From positions 1-40,926 of the forward strand of contig CAYHKQ010000009.1 in NCBI GenBank assembly GCA_964357255.1: a DNA stretch of 40,926 bases, in the 5' to 3' direction. A program made the translations under genes and the position numbers. This document shows, piece after piece, positions 16,400 through 24,321 of the stretch. Every line of letters begins with the position of its first letter. Position 1 is the first letter of the stretch. A model generated the notes under the pieces. That model was not told the origin of the DNA. It ran no database searches and worked only from the letters and a program-made list of their open reading frames with translations. The stretch is from JBBTIS01 sp038059855 (GTDB lineage: Bacteria; Elusimicrobiota; Elusimicrobia; JACQPE01).

Positions 16400-18399
16400 A
16401 TTTTAATCCTAATAATATTTGAATAAATCCAAGGTTTTTTCTTGCCGTTCACTACCCGCCAGACCTCGGTTCGGTAAAGCCCTTGCGCCGGAGACGGTAT
16501 TCTGATGGAAAGGGCGGACGCGGAGGTTCGTAGCAATTTGCCGTCATGAAAAATTTTAATAAGGCCAGGGGTCGGGCCCGGCAAAGTCGCTTGAATATCC
16601 CCGTTCGCCATTTCAAAACGGAACCCGCGAGCCTCCTCAATTAAAGGAAAGGCGATGTAGCTTTGTCCGGATTGTAGCGCCGCTAAGATGGCGGCTTCGG
16701 ATTTTTCTTCAACCCACACGTACGTCGCGACGAGTCTTAAAGAGATTTCATAAGGGTCCACTTGCCGGCCGAAGAGGCGCAAATTTTGATGGGAATCATT
16801 GCCGGCCGTAATTCCCAGTTGTTGAGTTTTCGCCATGCCGGACCAAATATTGATTTCCGTCGAATGAGCCTCGATTAGATCTATCCACAAAGACTCCAAT
16901 TTTCCTCGCCAGGCCAGGACAATACGTCTGGGCCAACGTGAAAAGGAGCGCCAGGGACTGATATGCGGATTAAAAATTTCAACACCATCCAAAAGTTCGG
17001 GGTAGAGGAATCTGGGGCTGTACGCTAGGTGGGCCAGAAAAATCACGGCTCCCAGAGACTTGGCTTGACGCAGTCCATCCATCTCATTGTCTTTACGCCA
17101 AGTGACACGGCCAGCCGCCGGGCCCAGCACGGCAAGCTGGTGGCGTTTTTCGAGCTGGACCTCGACTCCGTCAATCCAAATCAAATTGCCGGAGGCCGGC
17201 GGCGGCTTCCAGGCCGCCGTTGAATCCAAAACAGGATGATCCGTCAAAATAACAAAATCCAGCCCTGCGGCTTGAGCGGCGCCGGCAATATCTTCAAATG
17301 AACCCTTGCTGTCAAAAGACCGGTGAGAATGCACATGAATAGCGCCCTTAAGACAGAGGGGGTCGGCCCAGGCTAGAGAAGCCAGGGAGGCTAAAGATGC
17401 TAAAAAGAAAGCCTTTGTTCCTTTACGAGCGGCTTCTGGGTTGACGCAGTTAGGCGGGGGCGCGGCGCCCCTGAAGAACGCGATGAGATTTTGAGCCGCG
17501 GCCAAGGCCATTTTAATCCGTGTTTCTTTACCGGCGCTGGCAATATGCGGCAAAAGAATCGCATTGTCGAGTTCAGCGAGTCCCTTGGCCAAGCTGGGTT
17601 CCTTTTCATAAACGTCCAGTCCCGCGCCGGCAATTTTTTCGGTCTTTAAAGCCCGAACTAAGGCCCGCTCGTCAACAACGGGACCGCGAGAGGTATTGAG
17701 AAGATAAGCGCTCGGTTTCATCAGGGCCAATTGGGCCGCGCCGATTAAATGACGGGTCGTTTCGTTTAACCGACAATGCAAGCTGACAATGTCGGAAATT
17801 TTGAGCAGTTCTTTAAGGCTCACAAAGCGCGCGCCAAGTTCCCGTTCCAGAACCGGCTTGGCGGACGGATCGAAGTAAACGATGTTCATCCCCGATGCCT
17901 TGGCGCGTCGGGCAACGGCCGCTCCGATTCTGCCGAGCCCGACGATGCCCAGTATCTTGCCGGGAAGGTCGAGACCTAAAAAAAGGCCGGCCTGCCAAGA
18001 GCGGAAGCGCCCCTCGCGAACATACCGATCCGCGTTCACGATATTCCGGACAGTGGCCAGCGCGAGCGCCCAGGTTAAATCCGCGGCGGCTTCGGTTAAG
18101 ACGTCGGGGGTGTTGCATAAAAAAATTCCCCTGCGTGTCGCCTCGTTTACGTCAACGTTGTCGTAACCGACGGCGAAATTCGAGACGATTTTCACGCGCG
18201 TCCAACCGGCTAAAACCTTGGCCGAAATCAAATCCGTTACAAAGACCAGGATTCCGTCGGCATTTTTGGCTTGGGCGATGAGTCGGCTCGCGGACATCGG
18301 GCGGTCGTTTGAAAAGGCCGCGACCTCGGCTTCGCGAGACAATAATGCGATGGCTTGCGGAAAAATTTTTTGGGTGACGAAAATGCGAGGTTTTGACAT
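16396..18399 (-). CDS. D-2-hydroxyacid dehydrogenase fused to a PHP-domain protein
   Basis: One 667-residue frame joins two unrelated proteins. Residues 1 to about 318 are a D-isomer 2-hydroxyacid dehydrogenase: FAVGYDNVD, NAD motif GIVGLGRIG, LLNTSRGPVVDE (catalytic Arg), the Glu of VYEKEPS and His of LLPHIASAG. Residues about 345-667 are a PHP metal-dependent phosphoesterase-like domain: HVHSHRSFDSKG, VILTDHP, GVEV, IFLAHLAYSP, EAHSTE and GNDSH. Between them (about 329-349) is a basic then hydrophobic stretch, KGTKAFFLASLASLASLAWA, that reads like a signal peptide ending at AWA. No ATG, GTG or TTG lies there in frame, so the PHP part cannot obviously start on its own. The stop overlaps the ceramidase-like GTG start by 4 nt. 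Confidence 0.85.
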   Translation of the reverse strand: MSKPRIFVTQKIFPQAIALLSREAEVAAFSNDRPMSASRLIAQAKNADGILVFVTDLISAKVLAGWTRVKIVSNFAVGYDNVDVNEATRRGIFLCNTPDVLTEAAADLTWALALATVRNIVNADRYVREGRFRSWQAGLFLGLDLPGKILGIVGLGRIGAAVARRAKASGMNIVYFDPSAKPVLERELGARFVSLKELLKISDIVSLHCRLNETTRHLIGAAQLALMKPSAYLLNTSRGPVVDERALVRALKTEKIAGAGLDVYEKEPSLAKGLAELDNAILLPHIASAGKETRIKMALAAAQNLIAFFRGAAPPPNCVNPEAARKGTKAFFLASLASLASLAWADPLCLKGAIHVHSHRSFDSKGSFEDIAGAAQAAGLDFVILTDHPVLDSTAAWKPPPASGNLIWIDGVEVQLEKRHQLAVLGPAAGRVTWRKDNEMDGLRQAKSLGAVIFLAHLAYSPRFLYPELLDGVEIFNPHISPWRSFSRWPRRIVLAWRGKLESLWIDLIEAHSTEINIWSGMAKTQQLGITAGNDSHQNLRLFGRQVDPYEISLRLVATYVWVEEKSEAAILAALQSGQSYIAFPLIEEARGFRFEMANGDIQATLPGPTPGLIKIFHDGKLLRTSASALSIRIPSPAQGLYRTEVWRVVNGKKKPWIYSNIIRIKM

Positions 18400-18447
18400 A
18401 TGAAAATTTTGCCGTGGCGGAATCTCTTACCTCGACAATTACAATTC

Positions 18448-18453
18448 TATAGT
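18448..18453 (+). promoter_or_regulatory. Candidate -10 box of tdk
   Basis: TATAGT lies 11 nt before the ATG of thymidine kinase. No convincing -35 element is seen at 16-18 nt, so this is weak, and the transcript leader would be very short. Confidence 0.25.
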
Positions 18454-18464
18454 AAAATGGCTTA

Positions 18465-19055
18465 ATGTCGAAGGGTTTAATCGAGGTGATCGCGGGTAGC
18501 ATGTTTTCCGGAAAGACCCATGAGCTTATCCGACGGCTAAGGCTTTGCGTGATCGCTAAAAAGAAGGTTCAGGTGTTTAAGTCCCATCGTGACGACCGAT
18601 ACAAGAAAAAATTCCTTGTCAGCCACGACGGCTTTGAGCTCGAAAGCGTGCCGGTGCGCCAATCGGTCCAGATTTTGGAACTCCTCAAATCCGAAACCCA
18701 GGTCGTGGGCATTGACGAGGCCCAATTCTTTGACGAGGGTCTTGTCTCGGCCTTAGAAGAGATGGCCCGCAAAGGCATCCGTGTCATTGCGGCGGGGTTG
18801 GATTTAGATTGGCGCGGCGAGCCCTTCGAGGTCATGGCCCAGCTTCTGGCCCGGGCGGAGCTTGTCACGAAAAATTTGGCGATTTGTAGCGCCTGCGGAG
18901 AAGACGCTCATTATTCCCAGCGTTTAAGCTCGTCGAGTGAAGACCGTGTTTTAGTCGGAGCGCGCGATTTTTACGAAGCGCGTTGCCGTCAATGTTTTCG
19001 TCCGGGAACGCCAAGCGCCGCGCCCCTGCCCCTTACCGAAGCTCTTATTCATTAG
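18465..19055 (+). CDS. tdk: Thymidine kinase, type II
   Basis: This 196-residue enzyme phosphorylates thymidine to dTMP in pyrimidine salvage. The P-loop is GSMFSGKT (11-18), the Walker B/DEAQFF motif GIDEAQFF follows at about 84-91, and GLDLDWRGEPF is the conserved lasso approach. The zinc site has CSAC and CRQC pairs flanking the flexible substrate loop. The length fits the family. It is divergent from the dehydrogenase-PHP gene, with 65 nt between starts, and its 3' end overlaps tolB (opposite strand) by 11 nt. Confidence 0.95.
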   Translation: MSKGLIEVIAGSMFSGKTHELIRRLRLCVIAKKKVQVFKSHRDDRYKKKFLVSHDGFELESVPVRQSVQILELLKSETQVVGIDEAQFFDEGLVSALEEMARKGIRVIAAGLDLDWRGEPFEVMAQLLARAELVTKNLAICSACGEDAHYSQRLSSSSEDRVLVGARDFYEARCRQCFRPGTPSAAPLPLTEALIH

Positions 19056-20301
19056 CCGACCACGCGGGTTCTACGCAGTCTGCCTGATCGAAGCTTAAGA
19101 CTGAAATTTCCGCAGTGGAGCGGGATATGCCTTGAAGAAAAATTTGCCATCGGCCGTTTCGTTTGGAGCTATAGGCGATCATTTTGCTGTCAGGGGAAAA
19201 CGTGGGATGCTCATTGGGCGTATCATTGGTCATTTGGACAAAATGAAGACCGAGCGGGTCGGCTAAAAATATTTCAAATGGCTCTTCGCGAATTCTTTTA
19301 GCGGCGAATGCGATGGCCGAGCCGTCCCCGGACCATTGGGCCTCGTCCGCCCAGAAAAATCCATAGCTTAAGCGCCGGGCGTTGGAGCCGTCGCGGCTCA
19401 TCAAAAAAATTTGGGGATTGCCGCTTCTATCGGTGGTGAAGGCTATTTCCTGGCCGTTGGGTGAGAAAACTGCCGCCGTGTCAATGCCGGAGGTCCTTGT
19501 GAGAGCGCGCACAATTTTCCCCTCCTTGGACAAATAGTAAAGGTTGGGGTCCCTGCCGCGCGAGAGCGTCGCGACGAACCCATCTGCGGCCGGGTCAAAC
19601 GCGGCGGAGGTATTGAGTCCCTGGTAAGCCGAGAGCGAAAGGAAGGTCCCTTTTGCTAAATCGTAAAGAAAAAGGTCGGGATTGCCGTCTTTATACGATG
19701 TAAAAGCGAGTTTTTTCCCGTCGCGGCTAAAGGAGGGCAACAAAGACGTGCTCCCCCAGCTTGTGATTCGCGAGGCATTCTTGCCGTCCCAGTCCGCGAT
19801 CCAGATTTCTTTTTTCCCCTTGTGGCGCAGGGTAAACGCGATCTTGGACAAAAAGAATCCAGGCGCTCCGGTCAATGTTTTTAAAACCTCTCGGGCCGCG
19901 CGATGGGCTAAGCGCCGGACATTGCCCGGCTCGCTTAAATTTTTGGACAACAACGTTTCCTGGCCGGCCGTTATTTTGATCGTGGCAAGAACGCCGTTCT
20001 TGGCAACCACCGAGTCAATCTCCAGGCGCGGCCCGCCAAAATGGGTCGCGTCCGCGCCGCTCAACTCTACGATTTCAATCGAACCTTCCAGGGCGAGGTC
20101 AAAACGAACTACGTCTAGGAGGGTCTTGGTCTCGGGGGAAAGATTGCCGAACTCCACAACGCCCAGCCTGATTTTGGTCGCTTGGGTGTCGCCGAAAATT
20201 TCCCTGATGCCGGTATGGACCTCCGTGACGGTGTCAGCCCAAGAGGGGAAGGCGGCTAAAGCAAGCAAGACGGATGCGACGGTTCCTGAGGCAAAAAAAA
20301 T
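19045..20301 (-). CDS. tolB: TolB-like periplasmic beta-propeller protein
   Basis: About 418 residues. An N-terminal TolB domain (FGNLSPETKTLLDVVRFDL) is followed by WD40-like propeller repeats of the form SRDGKKLAFTS, SPNGQEIAFTT, SGDGSAIAFAA and SPDSKMIAYSS. The protein would belong to the Tol-Pal trans-envelope system and bind Pal. The start is unclear. The first standard start is TTG at 20268, which leaves only 11 residues before the AWA-D cleavage site. An ATT at 20301 (coordinate used here) is preceded by AAAGGG at a normal distance and gives a full signal peptide. A stop codon lies just upstream, and no ATG or GTG is available. An 8-T homopolymer next to the ATT could hide an assembly error. 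It follows cpoB by 19 nt. Confidence 0.85.
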   Translation of the reverse strand: MFFASGTVASVLLALAAFPSWADTVTEVHTGIREIFGDTQATKIRLGVVEFGNLSPETKTLLDVVRFDLALEGSIEIVELSGADATHFGGPRLEIDSVVAKNGVLATIKITAGQETLLSKNLSEPGNVRRLAHRAAREVLKTLTGAPGFFLSKIAFTLRHKGKKEIWIADWDGKNASRITSWGSTSLLPSFSRDGKKLAFTSYKDGNPDLFLYDLAKGTFLSLSAYQGLNTSAAFDPAADGFVATLSRGRDPNLYYLSKEGKIVRALTRTSGIDTAAVFSPNGQEIAFTTDRSGNPQIFLMSRDGSNARRLSYGFFWADEAQWSGDGSAIAFAAKRIREEPFEIFLADPLGLHFVQMTNDTPNEHPTFSPDSKMIAYSSKRNGRWQIFLQGISRSTAEISVLSFDQADCVEPAWSANE

Positions 20302-20320
20302 AAAAAATTCCCTTTAAACT

Positions 20321-21193
20321 TTACTCGTTTTTTTCTTTCAGATGGGGCAGGGTTTTGAGCATTTCCCTGGCCTCGGAGGCTTCTTTGGCGCCGGCATACG
20401 TAATGATGATATATTCCAGCATGCCCTCGGCCTGCTGCGGTTTCCCCTCCTCCTGAAAAAGCCTGGCCTTCTCAATCATGCCGGCCCTAGCCACCGGGCT
20501 TTTTGGAAACTTGCTCAGAAGTTGCTCTAAGGCTTCGTGCGCCGCAGACGGGCCAGCTGTTTGTTTTTTCGATAACGCTATATAGTAAAGGCTTTTATCG
20601 GCCAGACTGCCCTCAGGATGATTCTTGAGGTAGTGCTCAAAACCAGTTTGCGCCAAATCCCAGCGCTTGGCCAGGAAATCTTTATAAGCCTCCTGAAAAG
20701 TTTTCAAGGGAGCGTCCTCCGGCTCGATTTCCTCCGTTTCGGCCTGCGTCTGGGATTTGGCCGGCGCGGCCTTGGCCTTGGCTTTGCCCGACAATTTTTT
20801 GATCTCCTCTAAGCGCGTTTGCACGTTTTGGCTCATGGTTTCAATTTTTTTGGCGATATCCGCGATCTGGCGGGTATAGTCTTTTCGCAGGGACTCCATT
20901 GACGAGCGAATTTCTTCGAAGCGAGCGCTGAAATTGGAAAGGAGATTTTGAGTGTCGTTAAGATTGGAATTGAGGCTGTCCACCGGCTTTTTGACCTCGT
21001 CAATTTTGGCGCCGAGATCCGCTTGCTTTTTTTCAAGAGAAATCATGTCCTTGCCAATAGTAACGATGGATTTGTCGAGGCGGGCCACCTGAACCTCGAG
21101 GCTTGCCACGTCCTCGCGCGTGGCCACGCAGGAGGCCAGCGACAGCACGGCGCTTCCCGTGATAACAAAACAAGCCGTCCGGGACAATGTCAC
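20321..21193 (-). CDS. cpoB: CpoB/YbgF-like lipoprotein with coiled coil and TPR
   Basis: This 290-residue protein has a lipobox LSLASC (about 17-22), so it is probably a lipoprotein. A long coiled coil (about 28-135) follows. A Lys/Ala/Glu-rich linker leads to C-terminal TPR-like repeats (FQEAYKDFLAKRWDLAQTGF and following), the layout of YbgF/CpoB that coordinates outer-membrane constriction with peptidoglycan synthesis. The classical protein is a soluble periplasmic one, so the lipobox is a variation seen in some phyla. The start is GTG at 21193, 6 nt after the pal stop, so the three genes pal-cpoB-tolB form one operon. Confidence 0.85.
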   Translation of the reverse strand: MTLSRTACFVITGSAVLSLASCVATREDVASLEVQVARLDKSIVTIGKDMISLEKKQADLGAKIDEVKKPVDSLNSNLNDTQNLLSNFSARFEEIRSSMESLRKDYTRQIADIAKKIETMSQNVQTRLEEIKKLSGKAKAKAAPAKSQTQAETEEIEPEDAPLKTFQEAYKDFLAKRWDLAQTGFEHYLKNHPEGSLADKSLYYIALSKKQTAGPSAAHEALEQLLSKFPKSPVARAGMIEKARLFQEEGKPQQAEGMLEYIIITYAGAKEASEAREMLKTLPHLKEKNE

Positions 21194-21199
21194 GGAATT

Positions 21200-21781
21200 T
21201 TATTTGGTTTTGTCGCCCGAGGGTCCCTTCGGCGTGAGAGCCGGGGCCGGCGTCTCTTTGACGCGAACCATCGTTTCTACGCGGCGGCTTTGGCTGTGAC
21301 AGGCCTCGCTCTCGTCGGCGCAAAACGGTTTCTCCTCGCCCCAACTTTGAGTCGCCATGCGGCGTCCGGCGATCCCCAGGCTTTTGTAATACGCGCGAAT
21401 TGCCGCGGCCCGGCGCTGGGCCAGCGCCAAATTATATTCCGTGGTTCCCCTTTGGTCGCAATGGCCGTCAACGCGGACTTCAATATCAGGATGGGCTTTT
21501 AAAAAATTGGCGTTTTGGGCGGCCAATTCCGTCATGTCGGTGCGGATTTCCGAGCGGTCATAATCAAAACGAATTATGGCGAGATCTTTGAAGGCCGTAA
21601 AATCCTTGCCTCGCAATGAAGCCTCGACGTCATCGTCCTGCTTTGGCGATTCCTCGATCTTGGGCTCGGCCGACGGCGTAATTTCGGCCTGTTTAATAAT
21701 GGACTTCTTGGCGCAACCCAACATCAAAGCGCCCCCCAGTAGCGTCGCCGCCATTGTAATTCGTATTTTTGTATTCGTCAT
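21200..21781 (-). CDS. pal: Peptidoglycan-associated lipoprotein Pal
   Basis: A 193-residue outer-membrane lipoprotein. The signal ends at the lipobox LMLGC (Cys 23). The C-terminal OmpA-like domain contains IIRFDYDRSEIR, VDGHCDQRGTTEYNLALAQRR (peptidoglycan-binding Asp and Arg) and SWGEEKP. Two Cys lie in the segment KPFCADESEACHSQSRR. It should anchor the outer membrane to peptidoglycan and interact with TolB. A strong AGGAGG Shine-Dalgarno (21787-21792) precedes the ATG. It is the first gene of the pal-cpoB-tolB group; tolQ, tolR and tolA are not in the window. Confidence 0.93.
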   Translation of the reverse strand: MTNTKIRITMAATLLGGALMLGCAKKSIIKQAEITPSAEPKIEESPKQDDDVEASLRGKDFTAFKDLAIIRFDYDRSEIRTDMTELAAQNANFLKAHPDIEVRVDGHCDQRGTTEYNLALAQRRAAAIRAYYKSLGIAGRRMATQSWGEEKPFCADESEACHSQSRRVETMVRVKETPAPALTPKGPSGDKTK

Positions 21782-21786
21782 AAATT

Positions 21787-21792
21787 CCTCCT
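21787..21792 (-). promoter_or_regulatory. Strong ribosome-binding site of pal
   Basis: On the minus strand AGGAGG lies 5 nt before the pal ATG. It is the best Shine-Dalgarno sequence in this window, where most genes have weak or no such site, which fits high expression of Pal. Confidence 0.75.
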
Positions 21793-21812
21793 CTAGTATT
21801 TCGAAATAAAAA

Positions 21813-22406
21813 CTAACGTAATGTCAATCGCGCCAATTCTTCGATGTAAGGCGAAAGGGCCCGCAAGGCCTTGGCGCGGTGACTTAAGGTGTTTTTTTCC
21901 TTAAGGCTGAGTTCGGATAAAGTTTTGTCCAGGCTCGGTAAATAAAAAATCGGGTCATAGCCAAACCCCTCCTGCCCTCGTGGATTTAAGAGTATTTCTC
22001 CCGCGAGTTCGCCGCATGAAATCCAAAAATTCCCTTCGGGCGCGGCCAAAACCGCGACGGTTCGAAAAATCGCGCGCCTTTCCCCATTCGGCTTTCCCGC
22101 CATTTCCTTGAGAAGCTTGGCGATATTTTGATCGAAAGAAACGCCGGGCCCGGCAAATCGCGCCGAGTAAACGCCGGGCCGCCCTCCTAAGGCGGGAACA
22201 AAAAGCCCTGTGTCCTCGGCTAGGACGGCTTGCCGGCCTGCGCAAAAATTCCGTCCGGAAACGGCTTTTGCCAAAGCATTGCTAATGAGCGTATCTCCGG
22301 ATTCCTCGATCCGCCAATCCGGGTCAATGGCTTGGCAACTTACGCCTTGCAGGCAATCCGATATTTCCGCAACCTTATGTTTGTTATTGGTGGCCAGGAC
22401 AATCAT
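21813..22406 (-). CDS. rdgB: XTP/dITP diphosphatase (RdgB/HAM1 family)
   Basis: This 197-residue house-cleaning enzyme hydrolyses non-canonical purine triphosphates (dITP, XTP). Motifs: LATNNKHKVAEI at the N-terminus, AEDTGLFVPALGGRPGVYSARFAG (catalytic Asp region), GEGFGYDPIFY as GQEGFGYDPIFYLP, and SHRAKALRAL near the C-terminus. The length is standard. Its stop is 31 nt upstream of the pal ATG on the same strand. It is divergent from the beta-propeller gene. Confidence 0.95.
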   Translation of the reverse strand: MIVLATNNKHKVAEISDCLQGVSCQAIDPDWRIEESGDTLISNALAKAVSGRNFCAGRQAVLAEDTGLFVPALGGRPGVYSARFAGPGVSFDQNIAKLLKEMAGKPNGERRAIFRTVAVLAAPEGNFWISCGELAGEILLNPRGQEGFGYDPIFYLPSLDKTLSELSLKEKNTLSHRAKALRALSPYIEELARLTLR

Positions 22407-22414
22407 TAAGAAAA

Positions 22415-22428
22415 ATTCCTTCGGGAAT
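22415..22428. promoter_or_regulatory. Small UUCG-tetraloop hairpin between divergent genes
   Basis: ATTCC-TTCG-GGAAT forms a 5-bp stem capped by the very stable UUCG tetraloop, 24 nt before the beta-propeller ATG and 8 nt from the rdgB start. It may shape a leader RNA; no function is proven. Confidence 0.3.
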
Positions 22429-22452
22429 CTCTTTATATTAGAAAATAGAGAG

Positions 22453-23817
22453 ATGAAAATTCTTGCGCGGAGCGCCAGGGGAGCTGTTTTGTTCGCCGGT
22501 GTTATGATCGCGACTCCATCCGAGCCGTCCTTTTGCGAGCCGGATAAAGTCGCCCGAACAGCTAAATCCGGCGTTCCTATAGGCGCCCAGGCTCAGACGC
22601 CGGACGGATCCTTGACGATAACGCTCACGGCGCGCCTGCAGCATTACAACGCGCATCCCCGGGACGCAAGGGACTATTACGACCAGGACATTCAATCGCC
22701 AAAATCCGTCAAGTTTTCACCGGATGGAAAAAAGGTTTATGTCAACTCGCTCGAGGGTAGCGCGACGATTGCTTATGATCCTGCGTCCTTGGCCAAAATT
22801 TCCGTTATCCGCCATCGCTTTGGTCCGGACAACGAACTCTTGATTTCAAATCAACCGGCCTTCGATTACCGTTTTCTGGCGGTCCCGGCCAACGGTCAAG
22901 TCAATTGGTTTTCCGGCAAACCCGTGGAGATGGAGTTCAGTCATGCCGGGCGCTATCTTTGGGTTTCCTACTACCGCCGCCATTATGATGAAAACTCCCT
23001 GGACCCCTCGGCCGTGGCTGTCATTGACGCGCTCAGCGATCGCATTGTCAAGGTTTTGCCCTCGGGCCCGATCCCTAAATATTTGGCGGCTTCCCCTGAC
23101 GGACGCTGGATGGCTTTTATTCACTGGGGCGACAACACGGTGGGATTGGTGGATATTTCCTCGGACATGGAGCATTTTCAGTTGACTGATTTAATCGTTG
23201 TGGAAAAGCGGCTGAGTCTGGATTTCTTGAAAGCGAAGAAGGGGTCGGCTCGGATTGACAGGGACAAGGAGTGTGGATTTTGCCTAAGAGGAGCTATTTT
23301 TACCGCGGATAGCGCCCATCTTTTGGTGGGACGGCTTTCCGGCGGCGGCATTGCAGTCATTAATGTTTCAGAGCGACGTTACGTCGGCACGGTTTGGGGC
23401 ATGAAACCCACCCCGAGGCATTTGGCATTGAGCTCCGACGGCCGGTGGGTTTACGTGGGGTCCAACGTGGGGGGTTATGTGGCCAAATTCGACGCGGCGG
23501 AATTGGTTCGCAAGGCCTATGAACCGGATCATCGCGCAACGCCCAAGGCCGAAACATTCGTCGGGTCGGGGGCGCGCACTATTGCTTTGAGCCCGGACGG
23601 GCGTTGGGTTTACGTTGCGGTCAACGCTGAATCCAGGTTGGCCGTGTTGAGGGCCGACGACTTGACAAAAGAAACGGAAATTTCCGTGGATTCTTTTCCC
23701 GTGGGACTGGCGGTGTCGCCGGACGGGCGTTGGGTTTGGGTGACGTCCCAGGGCCGAAGTTTGCGCGGAGGAAATTCAGTTTCTATTTACGAAATTGGTT
23801 TTCCGATGGCGCGCTGA
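22453..23817 (+). CDS. Secreted YncE/YVTN-type beta-propeller protein
   Basis: This 454-residue protein has an N-terminal export signal (Lys-rich start, hydrophobic residues 11-22). Multiple propeller blades carry the motif SPDGRWVYV/SPDGKKVYV: positions near FSPDGKKVYVNS, LAASPDGRWMAF, LALSSDGRWVYVGS, IALSPDGRWVYVAV and LAVSPDGRWVWVTS. This is the 40-residue YVTN repeat family. A CGFC pair interrupts one blade (about residue 276) and could form a disulphide. Function is unknown; it is probably a periplasmic or surface binding scaffold. I chose the ATG at 22453, preceded by GAGAG; the open frame runs upstream into the divergent rdgB region. A hairpin follows at 23,846-23,880. Confidence 0.8.
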   Translation: MKILARSARGAVLFAGVMIATPSEPSFCEPDKVARTAKSGVPIGAQAQTPDGSLTITLTARLQHYNAHPRDARDYYDQDIQSPKSVKFSPDGKKVYVNSLEGSATIAYDPASLAKISVIRHRFGPDNELLISNQPAFDYRFLAVPANGQVNWFSGKPVEMEFSHAGRYLWVSYYRRHYDENSLDPSAVAVIDALSDRIVKVLPSGPIPKYLAASPDGRWMAFIHWGDNTVGLVDISSDMEHFQLTDLIVVEKRLSLDFLKAKKGSARIDRDKECGFCLRGAIFTADSAHLLVGRLSGGGIAVINVSERRYVGTVWGMKPTPRHLALSSDGRWVYVGSNVGGYVAKFDAAELVRKAYEPDHRATPKAETFVGSGARTIALSPDGRWVYVAVNAESRLAVLRADDLTKETEISVDSFPVGLAVSPDGRWVWVTSQGRSLRGGNSVSIYEIGFPMAR

Positions 23818-23845
23818 ACTCACGGCCCAGCCTTTCGTGCAAAAA

Positions 23846-23880
23846 AATAACCGAAGGCATCAAAAGCGCCTTCAGTTATT
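23846..23880 (-). terminator. Rho-independent terminator of the initiator tRNA
   Basis: The arms AATAACCGAAGGC and GCCTTCAGTTATT pair over 13 positions with one mismatch around a 9-nt loop. Read on the minus strand the hairpin is followed directly by seven T residues, the classic intrinsic-terminator form, and it lies downstream of the minus-strand tRNA-fMet. On the + strand it may also limit the beta-propeller transcript. Confidence 0.7.
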
Positions 23881-23883
23881 CTG

Positions 23884-24035
<152 letters not shown>

Positions 24036-24094
24036 AGGTCATCATACCAAAATAGAACGCAGCTCCCATGAATAGCGCGAAATTCAACCCCCTG

Positions 24095-24122
24095 GTCATT
24101 GCGAGCGCAGCGAAGCAATCTC
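24095..24122. repeat. Dispersed palindromic repeat (GTCATTGCGAG type)
   Basis: A 28-bp imperfect palindrome beginning GTCATTGCGAGC and ending GAAGCAATCTC; the core ATTGCGAGC...GAAGCAAT pairs with itself. Closely similar intergenic repeats recur in many unrelated bacterial genomes. Only one copy is in this window. Confidence 0.6.
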
Positions 24123-24143
24123 ATTAAGGGGTATTCCGCTCTT

Positions 24144-24263
24144 TTACGCTGAGTTTCGTCCCATTAAGTTCCCCAACCCGATCACAATTCCGATCACCAA
24201 AAAAATAGCGTAAAAATTTAACCCCAAACCCGCCACATACCCCCCACGCGGATTTTTCGTCAG
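24144..24263 (-). CDS. Possible small hydrophobic peptide or gene remnant
   Basis: An open frame on the minus strand encodes about 40 residues with a strong membrane-like stretch (FYAIFLVIGIVIGLG) followed by LMGRNSA and a stop. There is no ATG; the region could start at a GTG (24236) or CTG (24263). It lies in the 286-nt gap between the tRNA and the accessory island. It may be a single-span membrane peptide or the tail of a decayed gene. Confidence 0.25.
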   Translation of the reverse strand: MTKNPRGGYVAGLGLNFYAIFLVIGIVIGLGNLMGRNSA

Positions 24264-24321
24264 TTTTGAAGGCCAAGGATAATTTTATTTTGCGTACGAA
24301 ACGCGGCTTTCGTAAAAACCA

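Noticed and set aside
19682..20317. 211-codon open frame on the + strand
   Set aside because: Antisense to tolB; no motif, and it crosses the tolB signal region and the gap to cpoB.
21814..21840. TTGACA as a -35 box for pal
   Set aside because: It is part of the rdgB coding end and no fitting -10 lies 16-18 nt downstream.
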